From positions 1,458,237-1,522,236 of the forward strand of contig VZSR01003805.1 of assembly GCA_013398615.1 (NCBI GenBank): a stretch of DNA of 64,000 nucleotides, written 5' to 3'. The notes beneath the pieces are model-generated. The model searched no databases. It saw nothing but the letters and a program-made list of their open reading frames with translations, and was not told where the DNA came from. This DNA is from Brachypodius melanocephalos. Its lineage: Eukaryota > Chordata > Aves > Passeriformes > Pycnonotidae. Positions 10,001 to 21,190 of this stretch are shown here, piece by piece. The position numbers were made by a program, and so were the translations under genes. Each line of letters begins with the position of its first letter. The stretch's first letter is position 1.

Positions 10001-13000
10001 GTTCCTGCAGGTAAATTACTTTGTTAAAGATTGTTTAAAAAACTGCATTTACTAACATGCTCTACTCAAGAGTTTTTTCTTGTATTCCTGATAACAATCC
10101 TATTGATTTTTCCTTTGGCTATAATCTCAGGCTCTAGTGGAAAGTAAGTCAAGTGATATCAGGGCTTTGCTCTCCTTAAGCCAAAACACATAATGGAAAT
10201 GGGAAGAGATATCTTTAGACATGGGTATCATGTCTAAGGGTCATCTAAAATAAAGTAAAAAAAAAAATTCTGCCAACTTTGCAGTCATTAAAATAAATCT
10301 AAGCACCCTATTTACTGCTAGAGGAAACAATGGCTTGAGGGATTCTAAAAACTGTATTGCTAATTCTCAATAACAATAGAAAAACTTTGTTGAAAGGAGA
10401 AATTTTATTTTAGAAATATAGAAATTAATGAAAATTTTACTATCTAAGCCAAAAAATTTTCAAATAGAATAATTAGAAGTTAGTTAAAAGGGCTGAGCTG
10501 GTTAGTTCTGTATACACAAAGGAAGTGGGGATGACAAGCTGCTTTGGTATCTCAGCGTAGCTCCTGAAAACTACTTCTCTATTAGCATTAGATTCAGTTG
10601 GTCTCAGTATTTTGCTAAGCCAGTAGCATGACTTAAAAATGTCTGGAAACAACATTCCACTGACACATAACTTCTGTCACCGTGGTCTGAGCTCGCTTTA
10701 CAACAACAGGGAGATTTGCTACAGTATTGCTAAAATTTGGTAGTTTTTACAATAGGCTGAGTGTCAGTCAAAGGAACGGGGAGGCAGAGATGGTTCAGGG
10801 GCTGACCATCTCTGGTCTCTATCCCCCATTTTAGAGAGAGCACACTACAAGCTAGGTAAAACATAGCTGCCAGGAACAAGGTGAGAAAACATTCTGCTTT
10901 CTAAGGAGGGAATTACTTGTCTGGCTTTCATGTCTGAGAAGGGACTAAAGGAAAATGACATGGAAAAGCCAGGAGCTCCTGTGAGAGGTGGCACTTCTGA
11001 CAAAGCGTATCAAATAACTAACCACCTGGATGAGTACAATGCTGAAAGGTGTATTAGTAGAGATTTAAGGTCTAGAGGAATAACAAATATCAGTACAGTC
11101 TGAATCCACACATAGACAAGGTCTGGCCAGATAGCTCAATTTCAAGGAAAATAAAAATTAGCTTATAGCAAACTCAGTCTGTCCTGGTGTCAGGGTTACC
11201 AAGCAGGAGAGGGATTAATTGTGTTTATTAATCAGGTTATCTACAGGGCTTTAAAGAAGAGAGAGAAATCCTCTGAAAAATCTATAGAAACACAAAAATA
11301 TATCACCATAATTATGCTGATTAATCTGTCAGATAAATTGTGTATTTTATTCTACTTAGATTCTACTTTTTAAAAAGGGATTGCACCTGTGTTTCATTTA
11401 GTTTTCTTCCAGAACTGGAGCCATCGTTTTCACAGGAACTGAAATACCAAAATAATACCACTCCTTTCTATGGTATTAAGGAGGAATATAACACCGGAGC
11501 AAAAGCTATTTATCTTAGCATAAGGAATGAGCTGGCATTTAGTAGGAAAAACTTCAAACAGATAATATCCAGGAAAAGTTCAGTGGTGAGTGCTGCAAAG
11601 AACCAAATACTCTAAAAAAAAACCCCAAACAAACAAATTCAATGCTTCTGTCTTGATTTTTCTTTCACTGGAGGGCAGAGTTTATGTAAGTAAATCCTTT
11701 TGATTCCAGTCAAGCTCTTTTATAATTGATGTTTCATAGCTGAGGTTTGCAACTCGGTGTGCTGCTAGTTAACAAATAGTAAATTCAGAAGTATGTTAGA
11801 CACGGGGAAAGATTCAAAGCCCAGTACAAATTCTTCTGAAATTATTTGGACCAGGCTTGGTAACAGGAGTTTTACGAAAAATAGTTGTAAATCTGGTAGC
11901 TGAAAGCGCAAAAATCCCCTTTCAAAATGCTTTGTTACAATTTAACTGTATCTCTTTAGGTCGCAGCCCTGAAATAGGATCTGTTCCGCTGAGCCGCTGT
12001 ACCCACACTCTGCCTCAGGGGGAATCTCCAAATTTGAGAGATTGCTCTGGACACTTATTACATACATTTGCTTTTTTCTTACCCTGTTTGACACATCTGG
12101 AGAGCAGAATAAGTCATGGATCAACTCCTACTGTTCAAGGAATTTTGAGCTGATTCATTTTTAGGAATGAAAAAAATTAGTAAGAAGAGCAATAATAAAT
12201 ACTGAGCTGCAGTTTATCCATCTGTAAAGTGGGTGGTGAAGTCAACATTCTGTAATTTCTCAGCATGATGAAAAGTGGCTTTTACTTCAAATAACACTGA
12301 TAGGAACTTAAGCTGCAATGAGGGCAATACCTTTGGCAGGTTGCACTGCTAAAAAGAGAGAAGGAAGTAAGTTAGGAAAGTGAGATCCTTGTCTAACTAG
12401 GTTGCAGAGAATGTGGCACAGCTCCATCCTGAGCTGAAGTGCTTCAGACATGTTTTCTGTCAGGGAAACTGCTTCTGAGCAGCTTTCTGGAAATTCATGT
12501 TTAACTCCCCTGATAGAGGATGCAGTGCCTACTGCAGGATGCTTCACTAGCCTGCAGGCAGGCAGGTTTCATTTTGAAAGAGAACAAAATAGATCAAGTG
12601 AATTTTTAATTGAAGAGTATTTTCTGTTTGAAAACAGGATGTATGGGAAAGGTATAAGCAGTGGCAAATATCTTGCTAGGCTCTCTGTAAAAACATTCTA
12701 TGACTCATTACTAGCCCCTGAAGTCTAACCTTGAAGTAAGAACCTTTCAAAATCTGTGTTGTATATGAGTTTGTCCAGTTGAAATCCTGGGAAAGCAATA
12801 GAAGATCACAAAAAGCAATAGCTATTCTCCCCCTAATGAAAGCAACCTTCCAGTCTTTTATCTAAAACATTAGAAAACCATTTCATACGCTGTAATTTGC
12901 AAGTAAAGTAAGTTTGTTTTGTAAAAGATTTCAGACTTCAATCTTTAATTAATTTTAGTTATTTGACAATGTTTGATTTTCAGGTTAATTAGTGAATTTC

Positions 13001-16000
13001 CTTTGTTTGTTCTCATATTAATAAAATGGTGCTTTACATTTTAAAAATAATTTCATAAGTCAGGGATAAATAATAAAAGGCTTGCAGTATTTAATCTGTC
13101 TCCTCAAAGTATCTTTAAATTAAACTTAAAAATGAAGAACTACATTAATTCATGTAAATTCTGAGAAATACTGAGTCATGTTTTGCAAGCATTAATTGCA
13201 TGGGGTTTTTTTAACAATTCTCTGGATTTTTTAAATCAAATGTGTAGAAAAGTTTTGCATTTGATGCCTGCTTCCTTTTTATAACTATTTCTCCTTTTTG
13301 TAACTTTTTGCTAGGGATTATTTGTATCATAGTAAACAGCACTAATAATTCATTGTAGTACTGCTAATAAACACTTATTTTTATTATGGAAACAAATGTA
13401 AATGTATAGACACTACAGAGTCACTTTAAGCCCCATGTTTTAAGATGCTTTAAAACCTTCTGTGCTATATTTTACCTACATGTTGAATGTGCCTTTTAAT
13501 AAAATACTACTTTTAAGGAAGTTCAGGACGTGTCACCTATATTTTATATTAATTTCTCTCTTTGATCTGCATTTAATTTAAAGTCTTTATTATTTAGATG
13601 AATGGAAATTACAAAGTATCAGTACAATTACACAGCAGCCCAGGGGCTGATCCTGTTCACTGATGTGCTTCAGTCCTGCCCATCATCTGTTTTTTTAGGA
13701 GGGATAAGGGGACAAATTTTTAGTAGCAAATGCCACCTGAAGAGTGACACCCCTTCCCAGCTGACCACCTAGTGCCCTCAAATCCTGCTAGCATCCAGCA
13801 GAGCATGCCTAAGTTCTGGTCTACAGTTTGGGCAAACTTGCTATACCAAACCCTTCCCTTCCTTGGCATCGGCTAGGTTTTCAGAGAGTGGCACAGGAGA
13901 TTTGGATGTTGGCACTACAGAGGCCCACAGCTGCAAAGGGAAGTGCAATGGGGACCAGGGTGAGGAGGAGAGGAAGAGGGAGGAAAGGAAGGGGACAGCA
14001 GTGGACAGCAATGGTTTGCAAGATCCTCATCTGGCCATCAGGTCACCTAGTTTGGCTCACCCTGACTTACATTTTAACACTGTTTTTGAGACACATCACT
14101 TACAATATATGTTTCTCTTTTCCCTTCTTAATTTCTGAGGTTTTGTGAGAGATTTAACCAATTAGATGTGTTTTTAATAAACAAATCTAGAGATTCCTAT
14201 TTTTTCCTTTTGTGCCTAAAGCTGGAATGCTGTCCTGTAGACAACTGCATAATCCTAACAGATTAAATCTGCCTGTGCCAGTTTTAAGAACACATTTGGC
14301 CTCTTGTTATCAGCAGAAAACAAACTAGTCTGTAGAAAACAAAATACATACATGCTTGGATACAGCTTGACTCTAAGTAGCAGAAAGAATCCTCTCAAAA
14401 CAATTTTAAAAATGCTCACTGTTCTGGTACAGTTTCTAAAAAGGTTTGTGACTTTTAAGTGAGCTTTTAAAAAGTGTAAAATAAATGTAAATATCTGGGA
14501 TTATGACTTGGAATAACCCACACGTAAAGTGAATAGCATTGTCAGAAGAGATACTGCTTAGTTTGATTCCCACGGATTTGGACTTGTGACCCTGAATTCA
14601 GCAATCAAAAGTGTGTCCTCATCAGTGATGACCACTGATGGTCCCTCAATCTGCAGAACCAGACAGAACAAGCTTTTAAGACTAAAAGTCTGAGGATACT
14701 GATGTGCAGGATTAACTATGGTCCATTGATCTGCAAAGTCTAGGAAGTACTTTTTTAATCTACATGGTTAGCTTTGAGATTTGAACAGTTAGTAGGGCTT
14801 TGAGTTGACACCAAACTGACTCAAATATATATAAAACATATGTATGTGTTTGTCCTTAAAACTGAAATAGAACCAAACTATCTCTGAAGGTTTGTTGTAC
14901 TTTGACCAGAATGGAACTGGAAGACCATTAGTGAGGCATGAACGCAAATGAGACCAAAACAAAGAATTTAAGGACTTCTCTCCTTGGACTTAAAGTATTA
15001 ACTTTGTGCATCCTTATCCTGTACCTGTACTATATAACCAAAACCTGGGCTCCATTGCTAAAGATAAACCCAAAACACCAGTAGCATATTTAGAGTTTCC
15101 ACTAAATAAATTTGCAGCACTAGTTATTAACTAGTGGAAGGAAAAGGAAACACCAGATTTTCCCTTAAAGAGATTTGGACCTCTGGTGCTGTCCTCTTCC
15201 TTCCTAGGCTTATCTGTTTCCTTTCACTGCTTTCCTTCTTTCTATCTCTGTTTAGACTGCAAGCAAATACATGACTAAATGCTGACTGTAGAACTGCTAA
15301 AATTTCCTTCGGTGGATTCTGGAGCTGTTCTACGCATATCCATATGTTTTGCTAACTTTCTAAGACATTCTTGGACAGTATAAAATTTTTTAAAAAACCT
15401 TTTAATTTTATACTAAATTTTTTGCCTCATCTGGCAAAAAGATATATAAATGCAAGCAACATAACTGCTTGTCCTAATTTTCTATTTTAAAATGCAGCCA
15501 CATTATCTGCAATTAAAAGCAGCTGTCAGGATTGCAACGACGAGATTCTCTGAAGTTTCCAAGTCTGGTCACTCCAATTCCAGATATAATAATACAGTTC
15601 CTTAGATCATGACAGAAAGAAAAAAAAAGAAAAAACAAACCAGCACTGACAATCAGAAGTACAAGAAGCTGGGAAGCTTTCAGTAGCTGTGTAGTGCTAC
15701 ACTGAGGAATGATTCTACAGATGGTTTGTGGTGTCTCTGCTCCCTCGTGCTGCTCTGTGCTGTTTACAAATGTATCTTCTCACAATTAATATCACAAACA
15801 TCATGGCAAGAAAATTTAAAACCACCTCAGTTGTACTTTGGCTACAACAGCAGCATACTTCTTGTCTTGGAGCTACCGATGATGACTTACTTGTGTGGCT
15901 TCCAATGTTGTCAAATATGTTAATGCATTCCTCTGAAACAACCCAGAGGAGTATTAAGATTTTTTTTATGTCTGCGTTCCTAGAAGACTAACGTGTGCCT

Positions 16001-17330
16001 GAGACAAAAAAAAAAAAAAATTAGCTTGGTTTATCAGAGGTATTGTAATAAGATTATTTATCAATTATTCACAAGCAATTTAACCCCTTGTATCAAATTT
16101 ATTACCTGTAAATAATTATAGATAAAAGCATTAAGTCATCAAACCAAAGCACTGCTTTAAAGCTGTGAAATAAGTTGCATCTCTGCAGCTTTTCGAAGCT
16201 ATCTTTAAAAAAACATTTCTTAAAACCAGCATACAAACTTTGCCTTTAAGGCTGATTTACATTCTGTGTCCATATAAATTCCCAACTGTCAGCCACAGGA
16301 AAATCAAAGGAAAACGATTTAAGATACCTGAGTGTGACTGCCTATCTTAATGCAAAATCTTGTAGATAAATATCATGTTAAGCATAGACAGCATGTGAAC
16401 TCTACCAATAATACTTTTAGTTACAATCTTCCATGCCAAGTGTTTCCTAGGTATGGTATCTAGGAAAGGCACCTAAAGATTTCCACAACTAGCTTCCAAA
16501 TACCCTTAATTTTTTCAAATATCCCTAAATCTGTACGATTAGTCTAAACAGAGTGTACAAATGGGATTCAAAAGGTTACAATATTTCCAGCAGCAGCTGC
16601 AGCAACCACCTTTCCTGCTTTTCCAGAGGGTAGGTATTAGCACGCTGTGCAGACCACAGCCAGCTTGCTGTGCCTGCCTGCAGCTTCAAAGGTTGTACGT
16701 TCCAGCACTGGAAGATCTTTTTTTTCCCCTCTCTTTCATCGCTATTGCGGTCCCGACATGAAAGAAAAAGGGCTGACACCACTCAATCCCGTGTGACACC
16801 CGACACCTATGCAAAGATGGAAAAAAGTTATTCCATGATGTGTGAGTGAAAGTGACACCGCCTCATTTTTACAGTTCCGTGAATCACAGTCTTCTCTTTT
16901 CCACCGTATTTCGGTTTCACGTATTCGTATAAAATGAAGTGAAGGATACAGTATTCAGTAACGGAGGAATAAAACAAGAATGTGCATAGCACTGTGGTAG
17001 ACACAGGCCAGCTCTTACTTTACTAAACGATTTTCATCTATTAAAGTTTCTTCATTTTTAGGCTGTTCAGACGAAAGTAATGAAGATAAATGTGTACAGT
17101 ATTCGACATAAGACTGCTCTATGTTTGATATGACGATACCAGCACAAGGATGAAGTTCGGCGTAGCGCATACTCACAAATAGGAACCAGTCTCCCTAGAA
17201 AGTAATGAGACCAGCTGTTTCTAATGTCATTAAAACAGCAATTTCGTAATCTCTAATTTAGTTTTAGATCCAACTCCTCCTCTCACTAAACACCCCCACC
17301 GCCCTGACTCCTGAGAGCGCAGCAGATCCT
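7080..17330. other. SOCS2-CRADD intergenic region, no gene seen
   Basis: About 10 kb of AT-rich DNA. I found no coding exon, RNA gene or confident mobile element. It has short A/T runs, including a 15-A run at 16006-16020. The stretches around 12,900-13,620 and 16,020-16,400 are AT-rich, free of simple repeats and contain homeobox-like motifs; they could be conserved non-coding elements, but only alignment to other birds would show it. Confidence 0.5.
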
Positions 17331-17399
17331 CCGAACTCCTGGAAAGGCGCCTCCTTGGCCGAGACCGCTCCCGTCCCCGCCCCGGCCGCGGCCCCGAGC

Positions 17400-17646
17400 A
17401 GCGGCGGCGCCCCCGGCCCCTTCCCGGGCGGGCTCTGGGGGCCCGCCTGCCCGCAGCTGACATGGCGGCCGCGGGCCCATTCCGCGCTGGCGGCCCGGCA
17501 GCGGCCGCCCCTCCTCGGCCGGCCCGCAGCAGGGCGGCGGCGGCGGCGGCTTCCGGCGGAGCCCTCTTGCCTTCAACAAAGATGGTGCTCCCCGCGCAAG
17601 CTCCGCGGGCGCCGGCGCGTCCTGGGTAGCTCCCCGCTCCCCTCGT
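17400..17646 (+). other. CRADD: CRADD non-coding exon 1 (5' limit uncertain)
   Basis: A GTAAGT donor follows position 17646 in the CpG island. In mammals CRADD starts with a non-coding exon before the CARD exon, which fits. A second good donor, CAG|GTGAGT after 18103, is an alternative end. The 5' limit is a guess. Confidence 0.45.
17462..17629 (+). other. 55-codon uORF in presumed CRADD exon 1
   Basis: ATG at 17462 has a strong initiation context (G at -3, G at +4) and runs 55 codons to TAG at 17627-17629, fully before the donor at 17647. The product starts MAAAGPFRAGG and is alanine/proline-rich with no recognisable domain. A second in-frame ATG is at 17582. If transcription starts upstream of 17462, it would come before the true CRADD start and should lower CRADD translation. 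Confidence 0.4.
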
Positions 17647-20600
17647 GTAAGTACGGGGCGGGGGTGGCAGGCGCTCCCCGCATACTGCTCGCTGGCTCGC
17701 CCGGGCGCTGCCGACGGCCCCGCTCGGCTCGTCCCGTCCCGCCCCAGGCGCCGTCGAGGGGGAGGCGGGAGAGCGGTGCCGCAGAGCCCCCGGCGCTGCG
17801 GGGCCTGGGCGGGGGCCGGGCTTCAGCGGGGGGGCCGGGCCGGGGCCGGCGGGGCCGCCTCCACTGCCGCGGCCCTGCCCGGGGGGAGGCCGGGAGGGGA
17901 GGAATGGCGGGGGGCTGCTGCTGCCTGCGGGGGCTCTGGATTCTTAGCTGGCCCCTGGCTGCTACAGGAGCTCGGCAGGGAAGACGTTAAAAGCAAAACT
18001 TGCTCTTTTTTTGGGGGGGAGGTGGGAGTGTGGGAGTGTGTGTGTAAGATTTTTAACCCGCAGGCTTGCTGTGAGTAGCCAGAATCATTCATGGGTTAGG
18101 CAGGTGAGTGCAGTTGGTGTTCCGGAAAACGGTGCAATGTTTCTAGCAAAATACTAAGTGAAAGTGCCTTTTTAGCGTCAGAAGGGGTTCCTAATCAAAA
18201 GTTTTACCTTAATTTATGGTGAGTTGCTCTGTCAGATCCAGAAAAACGCAACCCTGCTTGTGTTGGTGTGGTGATGAGTCAAATACTGTGCGCATTCAGC
18301 AGGTCGTGGGCTACATTTCTTAAAATTTGGGTTTATAATGGGAAAGATCCATTTTCAGAAGTATCTGGGGAACATTTCAACCATGTAATCTTTTGAGTAA
18401 ATGCGCATCTCATATTTTTCATTTTCTGGAAAATTTAAATTTAATTCAGAGCTTGCTTTGAATCTCTAGATATAGACTGTGATTAAAATGAATTTGTTAA
18501 TTCTGTGTTGTACTAAACTCTGTCCCAACACTGTTACACATCAAAATCCTGATGTATTTCCATATCTAACTGCTTAGTTCCTAACTCAGACGTTTGCTTC
18601 TCACAGTAAACACACACAAATAAATACTTTATCTTTAATAAGACCTTAGAAATCAGTATGCCCCGTCCTGGAAGTTTACCAAGCCGATGCCAGGACTTTA
18701 AACCCTCAGTTATGTGCACTATGCAGTCAGCAAGGCAAAGGCCTTTTTCAGCAGAAATTCTCCCTTCATATTCCTGGCTTGACAGGCATTTCTCAGTGCC
18801 CAAAGGTGCAAACCTTTGGTTTGTAAGAGCTTTATTTTTGAAAAGTATTGGCTGCTTTTGTCATGAAGAAGAGGAGCTCATCAAGTTCTGTACAGTCCTG
18901 ATCCATCACGTGAGGAGGTTCCTGAATGGGGCCTCTGAGGGCCCATTCAGAATGTGAAACAAAAATTTTGTAGCATCTGAAACCATTTTCTGCCTGGGTT
19001 GAGATGGCACACTCAGAGATGGATGCCTTTCTTGAATTCTGCAGATGCTTTATGAGCTCAGAGGTATTCTCCTAGAAGGAAGAAGTGGTAGGATTTCCTG
19101 CCTGAATTTTGCTATAGTCCAGAGACTGCTTCCTGTAGTGTAAAGATGTGTTGGAGACCAGAATCTCCAGCTTCACCTGTCCAAAATTAGCATCCTAACA
19201 TCGAGTGGGAAAATCCGGTTCTCTTTCTTGCCTGCTCTTTTTCCGTCTCCTTGCTTGCGCTACTGTCTCAGTCCATGATGGAGTTTGATGTTTGAACTCT
19301 GCTTTGCAAACTAGCATTTTTTTAGGAACAGGGGCTGGCATAGCAGTGTTTGATTCCTACATGATCCCTAAACAGAAGGTAAGCACCTTGAAATTCACTT
19401 CTGCAGATGAGAAAGGCACTGGGTAACCTGACAAAGATGGAGTTCTCCGGGAAGATGCTTTCCAGCAGTGTTTTTGGCACTTGATGGAAGCATTTTTGGA
19501 AAGTAGCTTTGTCAGAGGATGTCACAGACAGGGTTTTCCAGTCTCTCTCTCATGGCACTGTGCTCTAACATTCTGTCCATGGTGCCATTTACATGCCAAT
19601 ATGCTCTATTGATCACCCGCCTTGGTTTTAACAACCCGGCCAACCAAACAATCTTTGATGGGGCCCCAGGAGTCAGTAGGCACCTCTCATGGTAGGAAGA
19701 CCTCATTAGGTTTCATGCAAAAGCTTTGAAAATTCTGTCTGTCCTTGTATTCTCAAGCTGAATGCAGGAGAGTTTCTGCAAGATCTAGTGGTTCAAACAG
19801 CAGTGTCTAGTTTAATTATGAGAAACCCTCTTGGTAATCAGACTCAATACCTGCTGCCATTTTTTGACTTCATTATTTAGTCATGAGAAAGTATTTAATT
19901 GTGTTGTCCTGTCATTTTCCTTTTCAAGTGCCATTAATGGCCCCAGGGATATGTTTGTTGTTAAGGACTAGACTAGACACTGATTCAGTTTGAAGGTCTG
20001 GCCGGGACTAATGACTTGATCTTGGATGAGCTACTTGGTCACTCTGGACCCTGATTAATCTTTTGTAGAGTGGCTATAAAATGCTTATTTCTCAGCTTTT
20101 GCCTAGTCAGAGTGTTAGTCAAGTGAAATGGAAGCTGGCAGAGGACATCTGATCACTTCCTGTGAACACATGAGAAGAGAGAGAAAAGAGCTACTTAAGC
20201 TAAGGAACAGTTTTGGCAGAGCAAATGCCTGTAAATAAAAGGGGATAAATTTGAGATGGAAATCCAAAGAAAGTTTCTTCTCATCAGAACAGCTGAGTTC
20301 CAGAGCAGTCTTCCAGGGTGATTCAAGAGTGAGAACGACCTGGTACGTAAGGTATGTTTCTACCCCTCCTAAACTTGAAATGCATTGTGTAGGTCAAAGC
20401 TACCTGCTGATTCTTGCTGCTGCTTCTGCCTGGCTGAGATGCATCTACCAGTCATGCTGCTGCACTTGTAATTTTTTTCAGTGGTCAGGTGTGATACCTC
20501 TTTAATTTTGGGGGTTAGTGTCTCTTAGGGACTGGCAGGTACTCTAGCTGCTTTTAGTATGGACCAGTTAATAGCAAGGATTATTTGGCATGGGTTTCAC

Positions 20601-20884
20601 TTCAGCAAAGGGCTGGTCTTTGCAATGCCAAATGTTCTATTCCTGTCTAGTATTTCCCAGAAATTGCATCATTTTACTTTGTGAGACAGTGAAATCTGAG
20701 TGGAAAGAAGATGATGGGGATCGTTAGTAGTTTTGCCAGGTTGGTGATTATGAGTTTGAAGTTTTCTCTAAAGGTTGACAGGTGTCAGACATCACTTTTG
20801 GATGTTCAAATATCACTTCTGGATGTTAAAGGTTGAAGTACTTTAATCTTCACACATTTCCTTACTCCTTTTTGCACACTCTAG
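17647..20884 (+). other. CRADD: CRADD intron 1
   Basis: About 3.2 kb between the leader-exon donor and the acceptor CACTCTAG at 20884. It holds no coding exon that I recognise. It contains the inverted repeat at 18922-18950. Short reading frames on both strands show no domain. Confidence 0.5.
18922..18950. repeat. 29-bp near-perfect inverted repeat
   Basis: Arms 18922-18935 and 18937-18950 are reverse complements over 14 bp with one mismatch, around a single-base centre. The arm core is CTGAATGGG. As RNA it would need a few unpaired bases in the loop. No flanking target duplication was seen. Confidence 0.85.
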
Positions 20885-20892
20885 GTTGCCAG

Positions 20893-21190
20893 ATGGATGC
20901 CAGAGACAAGCAGCTTTTACGCTCCCTGCGCCTGGAGCTCTGTACAGAGGTGCTGGTGGATGGACTCATTATTCAGTATCTCTACCAAGAAGGGATTCTC
21001 ACAGACAGTCATGTTCAAGAAATAAAAGCCCAAACCACTAGTCAGAGGAAAACCATGATGCTCCTTGATATTCTCCCCACCAGAGGACCCAAAGCTTTTG
21101 ATGCATTCTTGGATTCCTTACAGGAGTTCCCGTGGGTTAAGGACAAGCTGATGCTGAAGCGTAAGGAAATGACAATACAAGATCCTTCAG
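20893..21190 (+). CDS. CRADD: CRADD (RAIDD), N-terminal CARD exon; rest of gene beyond window
   Basis: CRADD is the cytosolic adaptor joining caspase-2 (through its CARD) to PIDD1 (through its death domain) in the PIDDosome. This exon runs from acceptor CTCTAG|G at 20884/20885 to donor TTCAG|GTAAGG at 21190/21191 and encodes residues 1-99 plus the first base of codon 100. The peptide starts [16 protein letters not shown] and contains [22 protein letters not shown] and [10 protein letters not shown], closely matching the human CARD. The start is the first ATG of the exon, as in human; reading further upstream crosses into intron. The human gene has its intron at the equivalent place, after the CARD. 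The death-domain half (about 100 residues) is not found in the remaining 42.8 kb, so the gene is cut by the window edge, not broken. Confidence 0.96.

Larger units (their letters stand above)
17330..17900. promoter_or_regulatory. CRADD: CRADD CpG island promoter
   Basis: A sharp rise in G+C and CpG density, 3 kb before the first CRADD coding exon and about 10 kb from SOCS2. It has YY1-like ATGGCGGCC (17462-17470) and AAGATGG (17579-17585) motifs of the kind often found just after start sites of TATA-less promoters. No TATA box is evident. Confidence 0.75.

Noticed and set aside
11141..11149. Single TTCAAGGAA STAT-type site in the intergenic region
   Set aside because: A single match is expected by chance every few kilobases; no partner site nearby.
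16006..16020. 15-A run as a possible retrocopy tail
   Set aside because: No gene-like sequence precedes it and no flanking target duplication was found.
20833..20892. Upstream ATG at 20833 extending CRADD by 20 residues
   Set aside because: It precedes the splice acceptor at 20884. The protein matches human CRADD from the ATG at 20893.
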